Positions 1-9,987 of a stretch of 64,000 nucleotides of DNA are shown piece by piece. A program made the position numbers and the translations under genes. The notes beneath the pieces are model-generated. The model was not told the DNA's origin, made no database searches, and was given only the letters and a program-made list of their open reading frames with translations. This stretch comes from Ampelomyces quisqualis (Eukaryota; Ascomycota; Dothideomycetes; Pleosporales; Phaeosphaeriaceae): positions 2,976,001 through 3,040,000 of the forward strand of contig JAGTXZ010000018.1 of NCBI GenBank assembly GCA_018398575.1, given 5' to 3'. The first letter of the stretch is position 1; every line of letters begins with the position of its first letter.

Positions 1-94
1 TCGTACTACCCTGGCGACCGCGTCCTTGTCAAAAATCCATTCATCTGTCAATATCACCGCATCTGAAGGCTCAATATCCGAGGCGCTCGTAGCC

Positions 95-810
95 ATGGAC
101 CAGCACGATAATCAGTCCTTAGTGGAGCGGCACGAGGGCGGAGCTATGCTTCAGCTGGCCCGAGCCAGGCAACGGATCAGATCCGCAAGACTAGTAGGAC
201 TCCATATTCGATTTCATGCACTCCTTTATAGAATACGAAGACCCAGGGCCCAGTTTCGAACTTGTAGCACATGTACGAAACCCTATTACCAGCATTCAAG
301 TCCCCGTATTCGTGCGCAGCCGCTATGTCCCCGAAAGACATGCGGATCCTGAACTTGCGACCGCCGCACTACTCGACAGTTTTGTCTCTGAGCTCTACCG
401 CATCAAAAAAGAGATTAGAAAGCTAGCTTAGACACCCGAAGAAGATGTCGAATCAATCCTCCGCGGACTGTCTAAGCAGGTTGAACGTGCAGGTACTGTG
501 AGTACTTCACTTTCAAAATTGTGTCGCGTCCATGCAAGGTCCCGGACAGCATCTAAGGGCTCAGTCTAAGAATCAATGAGATAGAATCCCTGGTCGAGAG
601 AAAAATTTTAGAGCGCAGAGACGCGCAGGGGGAGCAGTGGAACAAAGCTCAGATCGAGAAAGCTGAAGCAGAGGCCCTTGAGATCCAGAAGCATTATGGG
701 ACCTTTGAGGAGAGATTGAGGAAGAACGAATTTCGACGCCAGAAGCTACAGAGTATGCCAGCGTGGCAGCGCTGTATGGGGAGTGTGCGTGAGTTGCTAC
801 AGAGCATCTG
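95..810 (+). pseudogene. Hypothetical protein gene, probably interrupted by an in-frame stop
   Basis: I do not recognise this family. A plausible model is exon 95-121, intron 122-197, exon 198-492, intron 493-557 and exon 558-810, ending in TGA. Joining the exons keeps one frame open except for a TAG at 429-431, in the middle of what looks like a continuous amphipathic helix. After the stop the frame continues with charged helical sequence (for example the KAEAEALEIQKHYG region), typical of a coiled coil. Either the gene is a pseudogene with one nonsense change, or an unrecognised intron removes the stop (GT at about 375 to the AG at 430-431). The first donor (GTGGAG) and second donor (GTACTG) are weak. 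The start codon at 95 is the best ATG in view, but the gene could begin before the window. Confidence 0.35.
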
Positions 811-1538
811 AAGATGAATGAATCAGACGGAGATCGTGCAGCAAAACGATTGGGCTAAGACAATAAACATCTAGTAATGTTGAAATGTAGAATAAGTGTG
901 TAGGACACGACTTTTGACTGGGAGTTAAAGGATGAAAGCAATACCATGAATGTACATCGTCAGTGATAATCAGCTTGATAAGATATCAAGGAAGCTTACC
1001 CAAAATGAACAATCTCGAAAAGGACCATTTTCTTCTTGTTATGGCATAGCTGACAAGTTACTTTAACAATTTTGGTGCGTTGAGTGGAATGAGTGATAGG
1101 AAGCGCTGTGTAATTAGCTGTGTATTGAATCCGATTTTGAGCTATCTAGCTGGACAGTTTCAGAGACGCCTATCTGAAAGCTTTGTTAACTCAAAATGAA
1201 AGATTTTTTGATTCACTCCGCTGGACAGGATCTGGTCCGCTCAAATCCCGCTCATCCCGTCCGGGAGCTGCACCTGCATAGCAAAAGCTGGGTGAATGGT
1301 ATCGCAGAAATGTGTTTCACGCGCCAAAGGTTGCCTAACTCATGGAGGGTGACAGGCTAGAGCAAGCCGCTGCCCTCTGAGTACATAAAGCTTACCCTCC
1401 TCAACTTGAAATCCTTCTTTCTCCCTCACCACATCCATCTCACCACAACCGCCCCTGTCAATTACCACGTCAGCACGTCAACAAACTTTACTCACTGAAT
1501 ACTTCTCAACAACAAAAGGCTAGCGCTTAACTGTCAAG
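811..1538. other. Intergenic, no gene seen
   Basis: About 730 bases with no sustained open frame. The last 150 bases are C/A-rich and pyrimidine-rich (CACCACATCC-type sequence), as expected for a fungal promoter and 5' leader of the gene that starts at 1539. Confidence 0.5.
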
Positions 1539-2558
1539 ATGAATTTCAGCAAGCTACTGCAGCTCCGGGCAGTTGGTGTCTTTATGAACATGACTGTGGC
1601 TACCGAAACTGGTTCTGAAGCCGTCACCACTCACAGCACTGGAGTGACAACTTCATCGACCGTCACCACTCATGGCACTGGCGTGACGACTTCATCGAGT
1701 GCAGCGATTCCGAAGCTCACTACATATGTCGGCGTCGCATACCTCACCAAGAAAGACATGACTGTCGTCGACCATCGCCCCGATCACCTCACTGAAACCA
1801 ACAAACTCCACACGGACCGCAGCAATTTCTCCCTCGGCCAGAACTGCTCCTACCAGCTCGTCGTCGACGCTATCTCACGCTACCAGTCCGCGATTCAAGA
1901 CACCCAGTACGCTGCAGAAGACCCCTACACTTCCAGCCTGCATAGGCAGAAGCTCGCCGCCATCGACTACTACGCGACTCGATACAACGACGACCAATTC
2001 TCCAAGTTCAAAGAGCCAGGCTCATGGCTAGACATCACGCCATCCCGCCCGAACAACATGGAGATACTACTACTGGTCTTGGACAATACCCGCTGGCGAA
2101 ACTGCACATTGTCATACCTGGGAAGCCACGACATCGACCACGACATCGAAGCACTCGACCAACAACTCACGCAGATCAACAAACACTTCCCCGCTCTTGA
2201 CGATCTGGATACACTTTCCCCGTACACGGCGAACATGAAGATGCGTCGTACAGGGCGTATCTACGACGCTATACTCAAGGACTTGGACTATCTTGGTAGC
2301 GCGATGCATCCTTGCAACGTTCCTGGAAAGTATGTTGATGTCAAGCATCGCGTCGAGAAAGTTGGCTTGGCTCTTGATGGTTATCGCGAGCTTAACGATC
2401 GTGTTCAGGCTCGTGAGCGCGCACGACTGTCGGAGATGAGTGTGTGCGACCGAGTTGCTGATGCTCTTCTACCTGTGTGGAATCTCTGTGTCAAGATGTG
2501 CAGGACAGCGTGGAAGCGGTGCGTCTTCATGTGGTGCAAGGTGTGTTGCAAGGTGTAG
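1539..2558 (+). CDS. Orphan-like protein with Thr-rich 13-residue repeats and Cys-rich tail
   Basis: Single-exon ORF of 339 residues with ATG in a good context (caagATGaa). No known domain was recognised. Residues about 29-54 are two copies of a 13-residue unit (VTTHSTGVTTSST / VTTHGTGVTTSSS) encoded by a 39-bp tandem repeat at 1623-1700. The central part (about 60-290) is mixed alpha-helical and well structured, with many Asp, Tyr and Leu residues. The last 35 residues hold seven cysteines among basic and aromatic residues (ending KVCCKV), which could be a lipidated or membrane-associated tail. There is no clear hydrophobic signal peptide at the N-terminus. Codon choice (C-ending codons) resembles that of neighbouring genes, so I take it as real, although its function is unknown. 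Confidence 0.6.
   Translation: MNFSKLLQLRAVGVFMNMTVATETGSEAVTTHSTGVTTSSTVTTHGTGVTTSSSAAIPKLTTYVGVAYLTKKDMTVVDHRPDHLTETNKLHTDRSNFSLGQNCSYQLVVDAISRYQSAIQDTQYAAEDPYTSSLHRQKLAAIDYYATRYNDDQFSKFKEPGSWLDITPSRPNNMEILLLVLDNTRWRNCTLSYLGSHDIDHDIEALDQQLTQINKHFPALDDLDTLSPYTANMKMRRTGRIYDAILKDLDYLGSAMHPCNVPGKYVDVKHRVEKVGLALDGYRELNDRVQARERARLSEMSVCDRVADALLPVWNLCVKMCRTAWKRCVFMWCKVCCKV
1623..1700 (+). repeat. Two-copy 39-bp in-frame tandem repeat
   Basis: Unit 1 is 1623-1661 and unit 2 is 1662-1700. They differ at a few positions and together encode two Thr/Ser-rich 13-residue blocks in the orphan protein. Confidence 0.85.
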
Positions 2559-3513
2559 GTTTGAGCTACTGCGAAAGAGGGGATGAACAGGGCTAAGACA
2601 TGGAGGAGGTCATTTGTTGTTACTGGAGACATTGTTTACGTGGGCAACATTTGATGACTGGCAATATTCAGGAGGTAGAAAATGGCAGCATTACATATTC
2701 GAGAAATCGAATTCGTTGCAAAGTCGGTTGCGAAACAAAACTGTGAACTCCCCTAGGTATTAAAAACATGTGCCTTCACGATACAGTTATTAACGCTTTG
2801 CCTTTTGAGCTAGCCATTACCCGCTAGTGCCTTATAGCGGCGTTTCTCTACCGTAATGTCATCCATGGACGTCAAATTATTGTTATACCCAACTACTTTA
2901 TAGAGCCGCGCTCCATCTCCCTTCGCTCAAATTCTCCGCAACAAATAAACTTCCCCAACGTATTCTACCTTTACACGCTCGTCATAGACAACATTGCACA
3001 GTCAGTCTCTATATACCGCCTAGCACACATCGTGTTATACAACAACAAACACAGGTATCAATTGCGTCCTTTCTTGTCCCCCCCCACTCTAGCTGTCATC
3101 AATCAACCCACAAGTATTCACCAAAATAGGACACTGAATCAGTCTTGATCTATCGTGTTTACTAACATGACAACCACTATATGAGTGTTCATCATGTCGA
3201 GGTGAAGCTGAGCGTTTCAATAGTTTGCATACGCCCTTGCGTCGAATCAGCGCCCATCGACACCAGCAGGCGGTGCCGTAGATCAGTTTCGAAGGAAATT
3301 CGAAGAGCGATGCTTCAAGGATGGCATTACTATCATCCTAAGTGGATGTGTAGATTCGATGACCTAATCCGCGTTCAAGCCATGCTTTCGTAAAGATGAG
3401 GGCAAAAATTGTTGCCCAAGATAAGTTACCTGAGCCAATACCGGCACAATTTTCTCAGCACAAAGAAACGCTTTCTATCCCCTTACCCTGACCTCCTGTG
3501 TGGCATGAAGCCC
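2559..3513. other. Intergenic, no gene seen
   Basis: About 950 bases between the ends of two converging genes. It has AT-rich stretches and a C8 run near 3079, and only short ORFs without coding character. I see no repeat or RNA gene in it. Confidence 0.5.
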
Positions 3514-4880
3514 CTAGATAACCAAGCCAGTACGCGTCATCTCTCCTTTGCGTACCTCGCGATCGCAGGTGCGAAGGCCCTCACCGTTACGATTGACCTC
3601 GATGCCATAGGGAATGCGCTCGCGCTGAGCGCGGCGAAAGTTGCGGTTACGGCCGGTGGTATCGCGGTGTGTAGACGTGTTCGCGATGTGCTCTCGAGGG
3701 TTGACCTTGCGAGATTCGATGCAGTCGCGCGCGAGATGGCCTTCGGTGTCGCAGTTGTAGCAGATGGGGGCCAGACGCTGGACAGTGCAGTCGCGGGACA
3801 AGTGGCCCTCATTGTTGCAGTTGTAACAAATTGGGGCTGGACGCTTGGTATGCTTGCTCACGACGTGAAGCTTGGTCTTGCAATCGCGTGCAAGATGTCC
3901 GGCCTTGTCGCAATTGTAGCACTTGAAATTTTTGTCCATGCCCTTCTTTGCTGCATCGACGGTCTCGCCGTGGGTCTCGCTCATATTAGTTGGCGTGACT
4001 TCCCGCTTGGCCTTTGGCTTTCGATCACGACGCTTCTTCTCCGTCACTGGAGTAGTGTCATCCTTGGTGTCAGCAACGACTGGCAGCTTGGCAGTAAAAT
4101 TCTTCTTGCCCTGATTCGTAGTCTTCACGCGGTCGTAGTACTCCTGCGACCACTGAACGTGGCGGTTCGAGGCACGCTGGTAGTATTGGGTTCCGACCTT
4201 GACACGGTGAACAACGAGATCCCGGATGGTCTTCTCGAGCTTGACTCGGAAGGTCTCATACATTGCAGCATACTCTGTGTAAGCAGAATAGTTGCATGCC
4301 CATGGGTTGACCATCTCATGTGCTAGGATACCGATAGCGTAGTCGAATAGTGGCGGCACACAGACAGCGAAGGTCTTGATTTCGTTGACGCCAGGCAGAG
4401 AGTCGTGGAACTTGCCCTTGAGACGTCCGAGCACGCGAGCTATCAGGGACACATACTGCAAGAACACCGCGTGTGTATAGAGCAGCACGAGGCTTTCAAA
4501 GGTGAGGGATTCGAAGGTCTCGAGGCCCACTGGATCGGACTCTCCAGAGAGCATGTACTTGTAAATCCAGCGGACGGACTCCTTTGTTCCATTGGGAATA
4601 CACAGGATGACGGCCCGCTCCTCGACGAGCTTCTTCTTCGCGTATGGAGAGAAATGGGCCAGCACGTTGACGGAGGCGCCTTCGAGGCCAATGAATTGAT
4701 CATTTTCTGGGCCGATGACGACGTTGGTCTTAGAACCCTTTTTGAGTCTGTCAAAATGTTAGTCTGGTGATCAGGAAGCTTGTGGTGGAAGACTTACTCG
4801 GCCAATTGCAGTGGCGTCAGGAACCGCGCAGACTTGCTTCTTCGCGATGTCTTTGAGACAGACTCTATTTTCGTAGTCAT
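3514..4880 (-). CDS. CCHC zinc-knuckle protein with BTB-like N-terminal region
   Basis: Two exons: 4880-4798 and 4747-3514, with a 50-nt intron (GTAAGT...CAG). They give 438 residues. Three retroviral-type zinc knuckles, each of pattern CX2CX4HX4C, lie at about residues 304-317, 335-348 and 357-370, separated by short basic linkers. Such knuckles bind single-stranded nucleic acid and are found in fungal proteins of the GIS2/CNBP type. The first 180 residues resemble fungal BTB/POZ-type proteins: a hydrophobic, Leu/Tyr-rich helical region with a 'LVLLYTHAVFLQ' segment. That assignment is inference. A basic Lys/Arg stretch (about 265-280) precedes the knuckles. The long plus-strand frame over the same bases is an antisense shadow. 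The upstream region to 5352 has no other gene. Confidence 0.8.
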
Positions 4881-5352
4881 TGTATAGGTCATGATAAGTA
4901 TTAGGAATGGTGAGTGTGAGAAGCTGAAGGTTGCGAACAGAATTTGGCCACGGATGGCGAGGAGAGTGTAGAGAGGAGAATGCTATGGGTGAGAGATGAC
5001 CTATATAGTTCCAGGGGAGCGCTACTGGGCCCTTTTGCGTGAGATGGGTGTTTTCAGCTGGAGCGTGAGACTAGTACATATAGTAGTATTAAGTGAATCT
5101 TTCGACTTAGTAAGTGGCCAGGCGAGGATGAAATCAGGCCTATATAATATTCAAATTTCTGGCGGGCAGAACCTAGCGCTTTTGTATCCGTCTAGCTAAG
5201 GCTATTGCTGGTGAATGAAAACCTCACGTGAACGGAGTACCCACGTGCGCTCAGTAGTCGTTTAGAAGGTGCGGTCTATCATCTATGACATGAGGAAATT
5301 GTCTCTCACCAACACCACTTACACAGCTTCACCCCCAGACCCCGAAGTCACC
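4881..5352. other. Divergent intergenic region
   Basis: About 470 bases between two divergent genes. It contains a near-match to the 9-mer TACGGAGTA (AACGGAGTA at 5231-5239, 114 bases before the next start codon) flanked by two CACGTG/CACGTGCG E-box-like hexamers at about 5226 and 5242. Confidence 0.4.
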
Positions 5353-6739
5353 ATGCCGACATACCGCAGCATCAATATCGCGCTGCACTCCCAATTCGAT
5401 GTCGAAACTCTCCCCGAGTATTACCCGCTTTCTCAAGAATACTACACGGCACGCGGCGTGGTTCGCATAGCACCCAGGCCGATAGACGACGAAACGTCCA
5501 CCTGCAGCGTATACGTACCGGTGCTACCCGGCAGCACTTTCTGGATCGGCTATTCTGTGTCGCCCCCCGTACCTGACGACCACTTCTTCCTCTTTAAGCT
5601 GTATATCAACAATGCGCACATTGTGAGCTGGTCGACGGGAAAGGAGGAAGGGTGGAGAGGGAAGACAATGTTCGGCCTGTACGAGCGACCCGAAGACGAA
5701 GAGAGCCACAGAAAGGTGGAAAAGAGGGTTCTTAGCTTCACATCTACGGACAAGGAGGGCATTGCGTGGAACGACGTGGTAGATCCTTTCGACGAGAAAA
5801 TGAGCATGGAAATCAGAGTGCACCGAGCCCACGGCAGGAAAAGGATAGCGAGGGAGCTGGAGGTGTACAACAAGACGCAGCATGGGAGCGCCGCGAAAGG
5901 CATGGAGTAAGCAAGCAGTAAGCATGGCTCCTGTCTCTTACTGACAAGCAAATAGCCTCGTCAATGCCGGTCGCGCAAGCGCCGAGCAACCGAAACGGTT
6001 CTACAAGTTCGCTCTCATTGATCCCGTCGACCAGCCGTTTGCCACGTTCCGATACTTCTATCGCACCTGGGAGCAATTGCAGTACCTCGGCGTGCTTGGG
6101 AAAGAAGGACACAATGCCGCAGATGACGACATGCCAGTCATCGAGCCCTGCGAAGATGAGGTACAGAGCGAGGCTAGGGATGTCAGTCGTGCTTCACATC
6201 AAGATGCATTCTACGATTGCGGAGAAGAAGACCAACAGTCAACTTCAACGGCGTCACACCAGAGCATACGAGGTTCAGGACGACTCGGCACCTACGTCCC
6301 ACGCGGTGCCCCTCAGGCTGTCGGGGAAACATCATGTGATCAGGGCGACAGAGAGACACGACAGCGTCACAGTGGCAGGCGCACACCACCCAAGTTCTAC
6401 CGCCTTTCTGTGCCACCGTCTCTCAAGCTTGCACCTCCGCAGCAGGGCTTCAGGTCTTCGCAGGCTGTACCGCATAAGTCCGACTCGTCCTCGTCGACAT
6501 GCTATCGCCCGCACCCCGCATATCCGGTCGAAGATTGGAGAAAGCAAACGCCTAGTCCGGTGAGATCGATGCGGGAGGGTATATCGACGCCGCCGCTGGA
6601 GAAGCACAAGCAACACGGGTTTCGGGCCTCCTCGTTGATGAGCGCATTGTCGTCTTCGTGGAAGCGTCGCGGCGCGTCAGGGTTGGGGGATCAAGAAGCG
6701 ACCCAGCGCCATGGCAAGGCGCGAAGCATTTCTCGGTGA
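5353..6739 (+). CDS. Conserved fungal hypothetical protein (DUF7918-like N-terminus)
   Basis: Two exons, 5353-5906 and 5956-6739, with an intron GTAAGC...TAG of 49 nt, give 445 residues. I chose the ATG at 5353 because of its perfect fungal context (caccATGcc); an in-frame ATG at 5290 would add 21 residues. The first 250 residues look like a compact beta-rich domain with motifs such as FWIGYSVSPP, FFLFKLYINN and VSWSTGKEEGWRGKTMFGLY. They continue across the intron into FYKFALIDP and FATFRYFYRTWEQL. This layout resembles a group of uncharacterised fungal proteins (DUF7918), an assignment made from memory of the pattern. The last 190 residues are Ser/Pro/Arg-rich and likely disordered. No function is known. 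Confidence 0.7.
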
Positions 6740-7042
6740 CTCTGCATGTGATGATGTCGCAGAGTATGGTATGGTGCTCCGTATCGAGAAGAGACACGTC
6801 TACGTCGTACGGTCTGACACGGGACGATCTATGGGCGGCTCCACAACCCACAACCCCCGCAACCCGGGGCCTGCCGTTACCCCAACCTGCTGAGTCCTGA
6901 CAGCACCATAGCTTCGACAGCTCGCTGCTCTACACACGTTCACTGCTTGGGGTGTTTACTGTACTTGTAGCACGTGTTTGTCTTTCCATTGCCTTGTCTC
7001 CCCTGTTTGTTTGCATGTGCTTGCACGCTATTGATTGATGCG
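6740..7042. other. Short intergenic leader
   Basis: About 300 bases of CT-rich sequence before the glutaminase start; no ORF of note. Confidence 0.4.
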
Positions 7043-9621
7043 ATGCGGTCCCTCAGCGTCACCACGACCGCGCTTCTGGCAGGTGCCGTAGGTGCTTCCA
7101 CGCTTCAGCCTCCGGTTCTCCCGCTCGTCGTCAGAAACCCGTACCTGAGCACATGGCTGCAGAACGCGCGTGAAGACCCGTGGAGCAAATGGCCCATGTT
7201 CTGGACGGGCGCCGAGGTCAGTACTGCCCAGGTCGGCTGAATACCCGTCTCATGCTGACAAGGTCCCGTAGGTCGGCTTCGGCGTGCTTGCTTCCTTGCC
7301 AGATACGAAGGAAGTCTTTCCGCTGCTCGGGCGGCCCCACGACTCCCTCGACCATGACGGCAATGAGTAGGCGGCTCGCTGCGAAACGGAGACGACAGGC
7401 TAACCGGACTCCCTCAGCTATACCGTCGCATACCCTGCTTACAGAGGTGCCAAGTACGACGCCTCAACCACGAACCTCACATACACGCTGCGCGCACCAC
7501 AGACTCGAGCGGCCGCCGCAGACGTCGAGATTACCCTGAGCTTCCTGTCCCCAATCACACCAACATCGACTCTGCGCCAGACAGTTCCGGCGTCGTACCT
7601 TACAATCTTTGTACAGGGAGGTCTTGATGTCAACATTTACGTCGACGTAAACGGACAATGGGTCAGCGGAAAGCGCGAGAGCCTCATAGAATGGGGCTTG
7701 GTCGAGCAACGCGGACCAAGTGAAGGCCTGAAAACATGGAGGGTCGGCCGTCAGACGGAGCAGATCTTCACCGAGACAGACGATCAGCCCGAGTGGGGTC
7801 AGCTGCACTTCACCGGGCCAGCTGGTGCCTCTCACGAGTGTGGCACGTCCTCGGAGCTCCGTAAGAAGTTCGCCCGCACTGGCAAGCTGCAGAATAAGAT
7901 GGACGAGAACTTCCGCGCTATCATGGACGAGGAGCCAGTATTCGCATTCACGAAGTCCTTCAAACTGTCAAAACCATCAGCCGTCACTGCAGACACAGCC
8001 AATAGCGTGCTTTTCACTATAGCCCACATCCAAGACCCTGTCACTCAGTACGCTTCTGCCCGTGGCCTCACCTTCATGCGTCCCTTGTGGAAATCATGGT
8101 TTCCGGAGGATGAGAAGCTTATTCAATTCCACTACCGCGACTTCGTCATGGCCAACGAGCTAGCAAGAAACTACTCGGAGCAATTGCGCGTCGATGCATA
8201 TGCGTCTGGATCATCAAATTACGTAGATATTGTTGCCTTGTCTGCCAGACAAGCTATGGGCGCGACATCCTTCTCCGGCACGCCAGAGAATCCCCTTCTT
8301 TTCTTGAAAGAAATCTCCTCCAATGGCAACTCTCAAACCGTCGATGTCATCTTCCCTGCGTTCCCATTCTTCCTATACACTCAACCCAAATGGCTGGCGT
8401 ACCTGCTTGAACCACTCCTTGAACACCAGCTGAGCGGCCAATATCCGAACAAGTATTCCATGCACGATCTTGGAGCTCACTTCCCAAACCTGACTGGTCA
8501 CGCCGATGGTCGGGACGAATACATGCCAGTGGAAGAGTGTGGCGATATGCTCATCATGGGACTGGCGTTGGTCAACTCCCTGACGTACAATTCGGACGAA
8601 GAAGCGCAATCCGTCTGGTCTACCATAGGAAACAAGGCAGAACGGATCAATGAAGATGACAAGCCTTTTGCGCTGCAGACGCATGAGGATGCCAACTACC
8701 TGGACAATTCTTGGACCGCAGGCGCGCAGGGCGTCAAACAGGCGAAAAAGTGGCTCGAGGGTAGCTACGAGCTCTGGAAGCAATGGACCGGTTATCTTGT
8801 TGAAGATGCTTTGGAGCCACACAATCAGCGTAAATAATGGAATCCCTCAACTATTTGATGTAGTAAGCTAACCCTCTGTAGTCTGCACGGATGACTTTGC
8901 AGGTTGGCTCCCATTGCAGACCAATTTAGCGCTGAAGGGCATTGTTGGCATCAAGGCCTTCAGCGAGTTGGCCGACCTTCTAGATCGTTCAGGCGACGCG
9001 AAGCATTACCGCAACATCTCCGAAACATATGTCAAGAAGTGGGAAGAGTATGGCTTTTCGCGCGATGGCTCGCACGCGAAGCTTGCATACGACTGGTACG
9101 GCAGCTGGACGACCTTGTACTCGCTGTATGCCGATGCCGTCCTTTGCTTCCACCCATCGCTCACAAATTCATTATCGGAATTATCCGACGAGCAATTTGC
9201 GGTTGCTCAGAGACCATTGAGCGGCCATGAGTCAGGCCGCAAACCTGGCACTTTGAACTTCATCCCGTCGCACATCTACAAAAAGCAATCCGACTGGTAC
9301 TCGAATGTGATGCAGAAGTACGGCCTGCCGCTCGATTCGCGCCATTTGTACACCAAGTCGGATTGGGAATTCGAGGCTGCAGCTGTAGCAAGCAAGAAAG
9401 TGCGATCGCAGATTCTGGACCGAGTGGCTTTGTGGCTTAACGAGACAGTCACGGATCGCCCATTCACAGATTTGTACGTTACAGAGGGAGATGGGGGATT
9501 TCCTGGGCCGTGGTTCTTTGCAAGACCAGTTGTTGGTGGGCACTTCGCTTTCTTGACGTTGGAGAGGGCTTGTGGTGGGCAGGCAAAGGCGGCGCTTACA
9601 TTCCTCGATGAAGAAGATTGA
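7043..9621 (+). CDS. Secreted glutaminase A (GtaA-type, DUF4965/DUF1793 family)
   Basis: Four exons: 7043-7216, 7272-7366, 7418-8829 and 8882-9621 (806 residues). Introns are 55, 51 and 52 nt, with donors GTCAGT, GTAGGC and GTAAAT. Family members hydrolyse extracellular glutamine to glutamate and ammonia. The N-terminus has a signal-peptide-like Leu/Ala stretch, then the family hallmark NPYLSTWL. Later conserved blocks are DYTVAYPAYRGAKYDAS, YVDIVALSARQ, MPVEECGDM, NQLCTDDFAG (split by intron 3), LAYDWYGSWTTLYSLYAD, YGLPLDSRHLYTKSDWE and FFARPVVGGHFAFL. Length fits the family (about 700-830). The region around residues 645-670 is less typical and could hide a small annotation error. Frame is continuous over all joins. 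Confidence 0.9.
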
Positions 9622-9987
9622 GCAGATACCTTCACAGCCGTTGTTCATATTGCTGCAAGAGTTTGACTGAATAGCGTCAGGATGGTTTTTGTTTGGGATT
9701 CAGGTACTCATTGCGCCTTACCCGAAGCGGAATCGTTGATGATCGTCAAGTCTAGCGAAAGGACCGAAGGTTAGTGCTGGATCTATGACAACCTGTACCC
9801 AGCCACATGGATTCCAGATGCCATAATCCAGATCTCAGATCTTGTTTGTTCAACATCGCTTCATTGTTGTCTGGATGTCGACCTTCTCAAAATCAATCAC
9901 CTCAACAACTCACAACTCTTCACACCAATTAATCAAGTGCTGTGTATACCATCCCGAAGTACCACGTCCACAATCAACTTCATCACC
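9622..9987. other. Intergenic, photolyase promoter side
   Basis: About 365 bases without a gene. The last 100 bases are CA-rich and AT-rich leader sequence ahead of the photolyase ATG. Confidence 0.4.

Noticed and set aside
3409..4326. 305-codon plus-strand ORF
   Set aside because: Antisense of the zinc-knuckle gene. It translates to a featureless Val/Ala/Leu-rich string, and the opposite strand has clear CCHC motifs.
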